From Thermaerobacter subterraneus DSM 13965 (lineage in GTDB: Bacteria > Bacillota > Sulfobacillia > Thermaerobacterales > Thermaerobacteraceae): a DNA stretch of 64,000 bases. The DNA lies in contig NZ_JH976535.1 in assembly GCF_000183545.2 (NCBI RefSeq), positions 386,840 through 450,839 on the forward strand, in the 5' to 3' direction. Shown here piece by piece: positions 9,001-16,973 of the stretch. The first letter of the stretch is position 1. Each line of letters begins with the position of its first letter. The notes beneath the pieces are model-generated. The model was not told the origin of the DNA, did no database searches, and worked only from the letters and a program-made list of their open reading frames with translations. A program made the position numbers and the translations under genes.

Positions 9001-11181
9001 CCCAACATTCCAGGCCTTGTGCCGCGTTTCGATTCCTCATAGGCACCCTACAAACTCATCGAAGTGTAACGCAAGCCTAGCACGAAAGGCCGGTTTCGAT
9101 TCCTCATAGGCACCCTACAAACGAGCGACAGGAGCAGGAGAATGGCAAGCGCAAGCGGTTTCGATTCCTCATAGGCACCCTACAAACACGCAACGGAAGA
9201 AGCCTTCCGCGATGACATGCTGGGTTTCGATTCCTCATAGGCACCCTACAAACTTGCAGTAGTTTTTGAGCATGTCCTTTTGACCCTTGTGTTTCGATTC
9301 CTCATAGGCACCCTACAAACAGGTGGCGGATGTCGGCGCGGCCCGCGAAGAGGTCGGTTTCGATTCCTCATAGGCACCCTACAAACTCAAACGGAATCCG
9401 AATGGGCATCCTGCTCCTGGTGGTTTCGATTCCTCATAGGCACCCTACAAACCGGGAGATGCGGACGGGGCCGATGAGGGTGTTGGAGGTTTCGATTCCT
9501 CATAGGCACCCTACAAACTGGCCGCCGTGATGCTGACCCCGGCGGGCGGTGCGTCGTTTCGATTCCTCATAGGCACCCTACAAACCTCATTGCGTGAAGC
9601 TGTCTGAGTCACCGGCGCAACAGTTTCGATTCCTCATAGGCACCCTACAAACTGTGACTCACCCACGCAAGCGCCCTGGTGTAGCGCGTTTCGATTCCTC
9701 ATAGGCACCCTACAAACTCAGTCCGACGGGTCTCCAAACTTACCTGGAGTGCCGTTTCGATTCCTCATAGGCACCCTACAAACGACAACGGAACCCTTCC
9801 GCCGCGTTTATTGCTACCGGTTTCGATTCCTCATAGGCACCCTACAAACTCACGGCCTGCGCTAGCGGCCTTAGTCGTGATATCATGTTTCGATTCCTCA
9901 TAGGCACCCTACAAACTACCAGGAGCATCCGTCTGGTCGTAGACAGGATAGCCGGGTTTCGATTCCTCATAGGCACCCTACAAACGCGCAACGTTGCAGG
10001 CCTGCCACACAACCAAATGAAGTTTCGATTCCTCATAGGCACCCTACAAACATGGCTACATAGTCGGCGTCTTCGGTCGAATTCCAGTTTCGATTCCTCA
10101 TAGGCACCCTACAAACGAGCTGCTCCGTCGCGTCCTTGCGGGCGTAAAGGGTGTTTCGATTCCTCATAGGCACCCTACAAACTCTGAGTGAAGCTAGCTG
10201 AGTGAGACACCGGCGCAACAGTTTCGATTCCTCATAGGCACCCTACAAACATGGAAGCCCTCAAGGCGGCCAGTCTGAAACTCCCCATGTTTCGATTCCT
10301 CATAGGCACCCTACAAACCGACGGTGCTTGTGGGTTACACATTCACATTGGCCAGGTTTCGATTCCTCATAGGCACCCTACAAACACACGGCCTCTACGA
10401 ATGCGGCCAGGCCTCGACGGCCAGTTTCGATTCCTCATAGGCACCCTACAAACCGCACACACTAAAAATAACAGAAGGGAGCGATTTTGTTTCGATTCCT
10501 CATAGGCACCCTACAAACGCAGGTGGCCTCGGGTCAGCCACGTTTTGAGACGGTGTTTCGATTCCTCATAGGCACCCTACAAACGGCCGTGTCGGGCACC
10601 ACCAGGGCGTCCAGCTCGCGGTTTCGATTCCTCATAGGCACCCTACAAACGGTTCGGGTGGATAGTGGTCCTCATTCGGCTCGCAGGTTTCGATTCCTCA
10701 TAGGCACCCTACAAACATTTGGCGGGTCCTGGAAGATATCATCTGGGCGGCCGGTTTCGATTCCTCATAGGCACCCTACAAACTCATCTGGGCGGCCGCA
10801 GACGTGAAGTCAGAACGCGTGTTTCGATTCCTCATAGGCACCCTACAAACTTGCACTCTGGCACGACGCCGGTGCCTTGGCACTCAGTTTCGATTCCTCA
10901 TAGGCACCCTACAAACGCACTGCTGTTCCAGACGCCTCGCCATGTCCGGCGAGTTTCGATTCCTCATAGGCACCCTACAAACCCCCCCTTGCCGCGCCCT
11001 TCCCGCGGCCACGACACACGTTTCGATTCCTCATAGGCACCCTACAAACAGTGATGACGGTGCTGTAGGGTGGGCGTGTAGTTGGGTTTCGATTCCTCAT
11101 AGGCACCCTACAAACTCTTCCGCCGCACGTGCCAGCCGCCGCGCCAAATCCGTTTCGATTCCTCATAGGCACCCTACAAAC
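6100..11181 (-). CRISPR. CRISPR array, right segment (77 repeats)
   Basis: There are 77 copies of the same 30-bp repeat as at 897-3642, giving 76 complete spacers of about 34-39 bp. Variant repeats start at 7823 (second base A), 7955 (CTAGAAAC), 8160 and 8226 (GTTCCGATT). With the left segment this makes 119 repeats, an exceptionally long array. The last three repeats on the right (10953, 11020, 11086) and the terminal one at 11152 are all canonical, as expected for a leader-proximal end. Recurrent, overlapping spacers occur at 8190, 8591, 10717 and 10784, and at 9586 and 10183. A spacer at 8524-8560 is almost entirely a 12-bp-stem hairpin. Confidence 0.98.
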
Positions 11182-11400
11182 CCCATCTTCGACCGAAGAA
11201 ACCGTTCTCCTTCAACGGTTCCTGCGCCCGCTTTCTGTCGATCCAGATACAGGGATACTGGGCAAAACAGGATGCGGGCAAGCCAAAAACGCAGGCGTGG
11301 CGCCAACTGGGTGGAATTACCTCCTGCTGTCGACCTCCCGGGGTTTTGCCGTGATCGGAGGTCGACAGCAGGGCCACCTTGCCTCCTCCCCCGGCCACCT
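11182..11400 (-). promoter_or_regulatory. Presumed CRISPR leader region with a strong hairpin
   Basis: The sequence right of the last repeat is where the leader should lie if the array is transcribed on the minus strand. It has no convincing gene and is less GC-rich than its surroundings. Next to the array sits an inverted repeat AACCGTT...AACGGTT (about 11203-11224). Further out, CCTGCTGTCGACCTCC (11323-11338) and GGAGGTCGACAGCAGG (11357-11372) form a perfect 16-bp stem with an 18-nt loop. That stem could be a terminator shielding the array, a leader protein site, or a transposon end. I see no clear -10/-35 pair. Confidence 0.45.
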
Positions 11401-11670
11401 ATCCATCGGGCTATGCTCGATCGTCCGATCCGCCGTCATCCCATCCCCAAGTCCCAGCCCCCCCTCCAGGAGGACGGGCCCTTCATTGCGAACCTGCCAT
11501 TGCGCGCTTGCCAGAACCGGCCTGGATGGCCGGGCGCCTCATGCACCATGGGGCGCCGAAGCCGGCCGGCGGTACCGCTGGGTCGGCCGCCGGCGGAAGG
11601 CGCCCCATCCACCATGGGGGCGCCGAAGGCGAGCCTGCCAGTACCGACCACATCGGCGGGGGGATGCTCA
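11401..11670. other. Intergenic region upstream of the saccharopine-dehydrogenase-like gene
   Basis: No gene is evident. A near-identical 18-19 bp segment (CACCATGGGG followed by CGCCGAAG) occurs at 11544-11561 and 11610-11628. A stem GGCGCCCCAT (11599-11608) with ATGGGGGCGCC (11614-11624) lies shortly before the downstream start and might affect its expression. Confidence 0.4.
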
Positions 11671-12792
11671 ATGCGCTTCGTGGTCTTCGGCGGGGCGGGG
11701 GACATGGGAAGCCGGGCGGTCCGGGAACTGGCCAGGACCCCCGGTGTGGCCCAGGTGACGGTAGCGGACCGGGATCTGGAGGCGGCCCGGTCGGTGGCCA
11801 CCGCGGCGGCGGAAGAGGCGGCGCCAGGTTGCCGGGTGGTTGCGGAGGCGGTCGACATCCTGGCACCTGGGGCAGCCGCCCAGCTGATGGCGGCTCACGA
11901 TGTGGCGGTGGGAGCGGCGGGCCCGTTCTACCTCCTGGAAGAGCTCCTGGTCCGGGCGGCCATCGAGGCCCGGCGCCCCTACATCAGCCTCTGCGATGAT
12001 CACGACGCGGCCCGGCGGGTCCTCGATCTGGACGAGCCGGCCCGCAAGGCAGGGGTCACCATCCTCACCGGCCTCGGCTGGACGCCGGGGCTAACCAACC
12101 TTTGCGTGCGCCATGCGGCCCAGCGGATGGACCGGGTCGAGGCGGCCCACATCGCCTGGGCCGGCAGCTCGGCGGATTCCCGGGGCTGGGCCGTGGTCCT
12201 CCACACCATGCACATCTTCAGCGGCACGGTCACGTCCTTTGCCGGAGGACGGTGGGAGGAGGTCCCTGCGGGGACCGGGGCGGAACGGGTCGAGTTTCCT
12301 CCGCCACTGGGTGCCGTGACGGTCTTTCACGTCGGGCACCCCGAACCGGTGACGTTACCGCGATTCCTTCCCGGCCTGCAGGAGGTGCGGCTGAAGGGAG
12401 GCCTGTCGGAGCCCGCCCTGAACCGGCTGGCTGTCACCTTCGGGCGCTGGGGGTTGATGGCCACCCACCGCCGGCGGCAGCGGTTGGGCGCGGTGCTCAA
12501 GCCGCTGCTTCCTCTCCTGGAACGGGTGGGGGCCCCATCCCGGCCCGCTTCCGGGCTCGTCGTCCGGGTGCGGGGCCGGGTGGGCGACCAGGTGGTGGAA
12601 CGCAGCTACCGGGCGGCGGCGCCCATGGCGAGCCTGACGGCGGTGCCTCTGGCCCTGGGAGCGCTTTGGATGGCCCAGGGGCGAATTGAGGGACCGGGGG
12701 TGCTGGCGCCCGAAGCACCGGGCGGGCCGGACCCGGAGGCGTTCTTCCAGGAGCTGGCGGAGCGGGGCGTGGCTGTGGACCGGGAGCCGTGA
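11671..12792 (+). CDS. Saccharopine dehydrogenase-like NAD(P)-binding oxidoreductase
   Basis: This is a 373-residue protein. The N-terminus MRFVVFGGAGDMGSRAVREL is a Rossmann nucleotide-binding fold with GGAGDMG, followed by TVADRDLEAARSVA, where the acidic residue after the second strand could bind the cofactor ribose. This matches the saccharopine dehydrogenase NADP-binding family, which acts on amino-acid imines or carboxylated substrates. The middle (ISLCDDHDAAR, LTGLGWTPGLTN) is typical of the family. The substrate is unknown. ATG 11671 is chosen because it starts the conserved fold and follows a G-rich ribosome site; the frame stays open upstream through CRISPR repeats, which is an artefact. 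It appears to be a single-gene unit. Confidence 0.8.
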   Translation: MRFVVFGGAGDMGSRAVRELARTPGVAQVTVADRDLEAARSVATAAAEEAAPGCRVVAEAVDILAPGAAAQLMAAHDVAVGAAGPFYLLEELLVRAAIEARRPYISLCDDHDAARRVLDLDEPARKAGVTILTGLGWTPGLTNLCVRHAAQRMDRVEAAHIAWAGSSADSRGWAVVLHTMHIFSGTVTSFAGGRWEEVPAGTGAERVEFPPPLGAVTVFHVGHPEPVTLPRFLPGLQEVRLKGGLSEPALNRLAVTFGRWGLMATHRRRQRLGAVLKPLLPLLERVGAPSRPASGLVVRVRGRVGDQVVERSYRAAAPMASLTAVPLALGALWMAQGRIEGPGVLAPEAPGGPDPEAFFQELAERGVAVDREP

Positions 12793-12831
12793 CGGCCCTG
12801 CCCAGCCCTGGGCGCCGGCCGGTGGCGAGGA

Positions 12832-12866
12832 CCTGCGACCACTTCTCAGGGCTGGTGGTCGACAGG
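12832..12866. terminator. Hairpin after the saccharopine-dehydrogenase-like gene
   Basis: CCTGCGACCAC (12832-12842) pairs with GTGGTCG-A-CAGG (12855-12866) with one bulged base. There is no T-run. It sits 40 bp after the upstream stop and shares a GTCGACC core with the stem at 11323-11372. Confidence 0.45.
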
Positions 12867-13081
12867 CGGTTTGCGTCTGGTAGAACTCCGAGGACGTTAG
12901 GCCGACTAGCACCAACACCATTGGGGAGGGGCTCCTCCTGTGAGAATCGCCCCGGTTCTCAACCTCGCTGTGCTGACAAACCGTTCCTTCCTTGCTCTCG
13001 GCCTGCCTGATCGCCGCCGGGGTCCCCCGGTCGGCCGGCACCGCTCCGGCAAGTCCGGTAGTCAAACGTCAGTTCTGCTGC
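12867..13081. other. Short intergenic stretch before the MFS remnant
   Basis: No gene is supported. A small dyad TGAGAA...TTCTCA is present near 12940-12961. The stretch may contain eroded DNA of the gene remnant that follows. Confidence 0.3.
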
Positions 13082-13423
13082 AGCCTGAATAACTCGCTTA
13101 GCCTCTGGCTGCCCGTATTCTTCATCGGGTCCGTCGGTGTGGGCATCGGCAACGGCATCGTGCAGCCCTTGATCGCCACCCTCTGGCAGGAGCAGACACC
13201 AAACCATCTGCTCGGGCGGGCTCTGGGGCTCGTTAGCAGCCTGTCCGGGACGATCGCCCTCTTCACGATGGCGATCACCGGCCCCCTGGGAGAGATCTTT
13301 GGCGTCCGGGCCGTGTATGTGACAGCGGCCTCAGTGGCGGTCGCCATCGCCTTGCTTGCACGTACTTGGCCCTGGTCGGCGGCTGTCCGCGCCGCCTACG
13401 CAGGGCGGATGCTGCGAACGTAA
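13082..13423 (+). pseudogene. C-terminal remnant of a major facilitator superfamily transporter
   Basis: About 110 residues resemble the last transmembrane helices of an MFS exporter. A helix LWLPVFFIGSVGVGIGNG is followed by the loop TLWQEQTPNHLLGRALGLVSSLSG and further helices FTMAITGPLGEIFG and VYVTAASVAVAIALL. MFS proteins have about 400 residues and 12 helices, so roughly the first two thirds are missing. The frame upstream of 13082 has no membrane character, and I find no start or ribosome site that would make a functional short protein. It is best read as a decayed gene next to a mobile-element-rich region. Confidence 0.7.
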
Positions 13424-13536
13424 GGTACGACTGACCCAGGAGCCGAACGGCGGTGGGATGTCGTGGCGGTTTTGCCACACGCGGTGGCCGCGGGACGACT
13501 TCTGGGACGCCGTCCTCGAAGAGCAGCGCGACGAAG

Positions 13537-13564
13537 GGGACGCAGCCCGAAGGGGCTGCGTCCC
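13537..13564. terminator. Strong hairpin, probable bidirectional terminator
   Basis: GGGACGCAGCCC (13537-13548) and GGGCTGCGTCCC (13553-13564) form a perfect 12-bp stem with a GAAG loop. It lies between the MFS remnant (plus) and the DUF2325 gene (minus), whose transcripts converge here. No T-run is present. Confidence 0.6.
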
Positions 13565-13687
13565 GCCCGGTGGCGAAGCTGGCGCCAGCGGACCCGCCTA
13601 CGGAACTGGATCCAGGGACAGGGTGGCCGTCCAGGCCCCTGCCCCCACGCCCAGGGCTGCATACGGCTGCCCCGCCGGCGGCGGCGC

Positions 13688-14620
13688 CTACGCGGAGGCG
13701 GGTTCGTCCAGGGACCTCAGCCTTTTAAAGAGGGCGGGGATCACCTGGGTGACCAGCACCCGTTCCATTTCGCCCAGGCCGCCCCGCCGGGCGCTGAAGA
13801 GAGGCACCTCCGGAGCATGTTTCTGAATCATCATCTGGGTGGTGTGGTAGCCGTAGGCGGTGACCACGACGATGGCGTCGTAGCGGCCGTCCAGGGCCTT
13901 GCGCACCCACTGGCGGCTGGTGCCGTCGGCGAAGACCATGTCGCCCCCGTAGCGGTTCACCACCTGCTGGTAACCGCCGGCGTGGTTGGGGTCGCCTACG
14001 ACCAGGATGCGGGTGTTCTGCAAGGGGCGCAGGGCCGCCAGCTGGCGGTTGACCTCTTCCAGGGTTGCAATGCGCTCCTTCAGCCGCTTCATCTCCTCGC
14101 GGCAGGACCTGGCCATCCTGACCAGGGCTTGCCGCATCCGGTCGCGCCGGGCCTCGGCCTCGGTGACGATGGACTGGGCAACCTGCACGGTCTCCTGCTC
14201 GTTCAGCAGGGTCAAGTATTGCTCGAAGCGCCGGCGCCAGTCCGCCGAGTCCTTGAGCCACTGGTTCCAGGCGGAAGCCCAGGCCGGGTCAACCAGGGTA
14301 TCCCCCATGCCCCACAGCAGCCCGAGGGCCAGCCCTTTCCGGCGGCTCCGCTTGAGCAGGCTGACCACCTGCTGGGGTTCCGGCGGGCTGCCCGGGCGGT
14401 AGCCCGGAAGAAGGCACGGGGTCAGTTCAGCGGCCAGTCGCTGGGCCAGCTGCGGGTGGCGGCAGGCTTCGCGGAACAGCCAGTTCGCCAGTTGACCCCG
14501 CTTGCGCCCGCACCGGGGCTGGAGGTCGAGCCGCTGGCAAATCAGCCACAACATGCCTTGGTTGACCATGCCTAAGGCCATCTGCAGCCCGGTCAGGCGC
14601 TGCATTGGTTCCGCCATCAT
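13688..14620 (-). CDS. DUF2325 domain protein
   Basis: This is a 310-residue protein. The C-terminal 90 residues match DUF2325: TRILVVGDPNHAGGYQQVV followed by DAIVVVTAYGYHTTQMM, a Rossmann-like fold found in many Firmicutes, often as short stand-alone proteins of unknown function. The N-terminal 180 residues are helical and basic, with a predicted coiled coil around ARSCREEMKRLKERIATLEEVNRQLAAL. Several nearby ATG codons (MMAEPMQRL) make the exact start uncertain. It is divergent from the TetR gene across 295 bp. The domain is also found next to stress and metal genes, but nothing here points to a specific role. Confidence 0.8.
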   Translation of the reverse strand: MMAEPMQRLTGLQMALGMVNQGMLWLICQRLDLQPRCGRKRGQLANWLFREACRHPQLAQRLAAELTPCLLPGYRPGSPPEPQQVVSLLKRSRRKGLALGLLWGMGDTLVDPAWASAWNQWLKDSADWRRRFEQYLTLLNEQETVQVAQSIVTEAEARRDRMRQALVRMARSCREEMKRLKERIATLEEVNRQLAALRPLQNTRILVVGDPNHAGGYQQVVNRYGGDMVFADGTSRQWVRKALDGRYDAIVVVTAYGYHTTQMMIQKHAPEVPLFSARRGGLGEMERVLVTQVIPALFKRLRSLDEPASA

Positions 14621-14830
14621 CGCCCATCCCCTCCCGCTGCGGCCGGGCGGGCCCGGGACCCGGCGGGCTCCGGCCTCTCCCCGCCCGGGCTTTGGCCGTA
14701 TTATCCGGGATTCGCCTTGACAGGCGGCGTCATGGAGAAGGGACGGGGGAGTCCGGGGAGTGAGCCCAATGCACCGTTACGGCCCGCGACGGCACGGGCG
14801 CCGCCGCCTGCTCGGGCTGGATGGCAACGG

Positions 14831-14880
14831 TTGACGCCGGGGTTCGGCCGCTGCTATGCTGATTACCAAACGACCGTTTG
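14831..14880 (+). promoter_or_regulatory. Promoter and operator of the TetR-type regulator
   Basis: A -35 TTGACG (14831-14836) and a -10 TATGCT (14855-14860) are 18 bp apart. Just downstream, CAAACGACCGTTTG (14867-14880) is a perfect dyad (6-bp arms, 2-bp centre), flanked by ACC and TGGT. Its position over the transcription start suggests repression, most simply by the TetR protein encoded at 14916. A second short dyad GGTTAACC follows near 14898. Confidence 0.6.
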
Positions 14881-14915
14881 TTGGTTTACCTTTGTTTGGT
14901 TAACCGGGAGGAGCC

Positions 14916-15500
14916 ATGGGCCGTTCCACCGCCCGCCGGGAAGAGATCCTCACCGTGGCCGGCGAGCTCTTTCGCCAGAAGGGCTATCACGCCACCTCCA
15001 TGCAGGACATCGCCGAGCGGCTGCAGCTGCAGCGGGGCAGCCTTTACGCCCACATCGAGAGCAAGGAAGAGCTGCTGTTCGAGATCGTGGACCGCGCGGC
15101 CGACCGGTTCCTGGCCGGGATCGAGCAGGCCTGGAGGGAGGGCACAACGGCCCGGGACCGCTTGCGGCGGGCCCTGGCCGCCCACATGGCGGTGATCGCC
15201 GAGCACCGCGACACGGCCAGCGTGTTCTTCCACGAGTGGCGCTTCTTGCGTGCTGACCTGCGGTCCCGCATCCAGGCCAAGCGGGACCGGTATGAAGCCC
15301 GCTGGCGGGAGCTCATCGCCGACGGTGTCGCCCGGGGCGAGTTCCGCGCGGTCGACCCGCGGTTCGCGGCCCTGCTGGCGCTGTCGGCGGTCAACTGGGC
15401 CTACCAGTGGTATTCGCCGGACGGGCCCTTGGCACCGGACGATGTGGCGGCCACCTTTGCGGAGCTGATCCTCAAGGGCCTGGAGGCCGGCTCGTCCTGA
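14916..15500 (+). CDS. TetR/AcrR-family regulator, probable repressor of the phenylacetate cluster
   Basis: This 194-residue protein has an N-terminal TetR helix-turn-helix (residues 8-50: REEILTVAGELFRQKGYHATSMQDIAERL, then GSLYAHIESKEEL). The C-terminal ligand domain ends FAELILKGLEAG. An AGGAG site precedes the ATG. TetR proteins in this position control paa genes in several Gram-positive and Thermus-group bacteria, with phenylacetyl-CoA as inducer. That role here is inferred from adjacency to paaA (412 bp downstream, same strand). The CAAACGACCGTTTG dyad in its own promoter suggests autoregulation, but I did not find a copy of it before paaA. Confidence 0.85.
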   Translation: MGRSTARREEILTVAGELFRQKGYHATSMQDIAERLQLQRGSLYAHIESKEELLFEIVDRAADRFLAGIEQAWREGTTARDRLRRALAAHMAVIAEHRDTASVFFHEWRFLRADLRSRIQAKRDRYEARWRELIADGVARGEFRAVDPRFAALLALSAVNWAYQWYSPDGPLAPDDVAATFAELILKGLEAGSS

Positions 15501-15911
15501 GGGCGGTGCCGGTCGGGCGGCCGGCGTTATGGCCGCAACGAAGCCGTGCCGGAAGGCGGGATCGTCCGGCCCCGGGAGCGGGCTTGGGCCAGGCGGGTCG
15601 CCATCGGTGCCTTGCAAGTCATCGCAAGTCTCAGGGCCGCCTTACAAGTCACCGCAAGTCTCAAGGCATCGCAAGACGCTTGTTTTGCGAGTCCTGGTTT
15701 GGAGTCTTGGGTCTTGTTTTGGAGTCTTGGGGACGCGTCACCCTGGGGGAAACACGGAGCGGTCCCCGGCCGGGGTCCTGGGGTGCCCGGCCCGCCGGTC
15801 GAACCGGCCCGCCGGTCGAATCGGCAGCCGGGTGGCCCCGTGCCCTGGGCGGGCCCAAAGGGCAGCCCGGGGCCGGATGCCCCGGCCGGGGCCGCCACGG
15901 GAGGGGAAACC
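15501..15911 (+). promoter_or_regulatory. paaA upstream region with two short tandem repeats
   Basis: No gene is visible. Units starting GCCTT(G/A)CAAGTCA and ending CGCAAGTCTCA begin at 15609 and 15639 (period 30), with a partial third unit after 15664. A second repeat, TTTGGAGTCTTGGG, occurs at 15698-15711 and 15718-15731 (period 20). AT content is raised over this 120-bp patch. It may be a regulator binding array or an attenuator for the paa operon; this is inference. Confidence 0.4.
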
Positions 15912-16934
15912 ATGGCAGACCAGGGCATGCAGAGCCCGGCCGATGCTGCAGCAGGCCAGCCGGCGGGGTGGCCTCCGGCCGGGCCGGCCGGCCCCCGTGA
16001 CTGGCGGGAGGAGGAGCGCATCGCCGAGTTCACCGCCCGCCTGGAGCGGGGCGAGAAGGTGGAGGCGGGCGACTGGATGCCCAGCGAGTACCGCCGCCAG
16101 TGCCTCCGCCTGATCCAGACCCATGCCAACAGCGAGATCATGGGGGCCCTGCCCGAGCGGGAGTGGATCCCGCGGGCGCCCACCCTGCGCCGCAAGCTGG
16201 CCCTCATGGCCAAGGTCCAGGATGAAGTCGGCCATGCCCAGCTGATCTACCGCGTGGCGGAAGACCTGGCCGCACCCCTCGGCATCACCCGCGAGGACAT
16301 GATGGACGCCCTGGTGGCGGGCAAGGCCAAGTTCCACAACGTCTTCAGCTATCCCGCGCCCACGTGGGCCGACGCGGGCATCATCGCCTGGCTGGTCGAC
16401 GGGGCCGCCCTGGTGACCCAGGCGGCGCTGCTGCAGACCAGCTACGCCCCCTACGCCCGCATCCTGCGGCGGATCTGCGCCGAAGAGGCGATCCACCTCA
16501 AGCACGGCGAGGACATCATCCTCACCCTGATGAGCGGCACCCGCGCCCAGCAGCAGATGGTCCAGCACGCGCTGAACCGCTGGTGGCGGCCGCTGCTGCA
16601 CTTCTTCGGACCGCCCGACGAGATGTCGCCCAACCTGGAGCAGGCCATGAAGTGGCGGATCAAGGTCCGCACCAACGAGGAACTGCGGCAGGAGTTCCTG
16701 AGCAAGTACGTGCCCCAGATCCGCGCCCTGGGGCTCCAGATCCCCGACCCCGAGCTGCACTATGACGAAGCGCAGGGCCGCTGGGTCTACGGCGACCCCG
16801 ACTGGGACGAATTCTGGCGCGTGGTCAAGGGGCAGGGACCCAGGACGGAGGCGCGGCTGGCCATCCGGCGCCTCTCCCACGAGGAGAGCCGCTGGGTACG
16901 GGAAGCCCTGGCCCGCGGCGCCGCGGCCGCCTGA
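15912..16934 (+). CDS. paaA: Phenylacetyl-CoA 1,2-epoxidase catalytic subunit PaaA
   Basis: This 340-residue ferritin-like diiron oxygenase subunit uses O2 to epoxidise the ring of phenylacetyl-CoA within the PaaABC complex. Metal-binding helices are visible as KVQDEVGHAQLIYRVAEDL and CAEEAIHLKHGEDII (ExxH motifs). The C-terminal region (DPELHYDEAQGRW, DPDWDEFWRVVKG) is diagnostic of PaaA. The N-terminus has a roughly 30-residue Ala/Gly/Pro extension before DWREEERIAEF. ATG 15912 follows GGGAGGGG. It is the first structural gene of the cluster, 39 bp before paaB. Confidence 0.95.
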   Translation: MADQGMQSPADAAAGQPAGWPPAGPAGPRDWREEERIAEFTARLERGEKVEAGDWMPSEYRRQCLRLIQTHANSEIMGALPEREWIPRAPTLRRKLALMAKVQDEVGHAQLIYRVAEDLAAPLGITREDMMDALVAGKAKFHNVFSYPAPTWADAGIIAWLVDGAALVTQAALLQTSYAPYARILRRICAEEAIHLKHGEDIILTLMSGTRAQQQMVQHALNRWWRPLLHFFGPPDEMSPNLEQAMKWRIKVRTNEELRQEFLSKYVPQIRALGLQIPDPELHYDEAQGRWVYGDPDWDEFWRVVKGQGPRTEARLAIRRLSHEESRWVREALARGAAAA

Positions 16935-16973
16935 CGGGCCATCATCCCGGCCCAGGAAGGGGACGAACCGGCC

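Noticed and set aside
8857-9157. Repetitive spacers (for example 8857-8893 and 9123-9157) as possible tandem repeat elements
   Set aside because: They have normal spacer length between intact repeats; the internal repetition is probably from the captured target.
858-11172. Many open frames through the CRISPR arrays, encoding repeating peptides such as FRFLIGTLQT, VSIPHRHPTN and VCRVPMRNRN
   Set aside because: These are translations of the repeat in several frames on both strands; the repeat has no stop in those frames. They are not repeat proteins.
10804-11670. A possible N-terminal extension of the saccharopine-dehydrogenase-like protein running back into the CRISPR array
   Set aside because: The extension encodes repeat-derived peptide and low-complexity sequence; the conserved fold begins at 11671.
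12355-13065. Minus-strand open frame opposite the saccharopine-dehydrogenase-like gene, with a small possible start near 12930 after AGGAGG
   Set aside because: Most of it is antisense; the 35-codon non-overlapping part (MVLVLVGLTSS) resembles nothing I know and is too weak to call.
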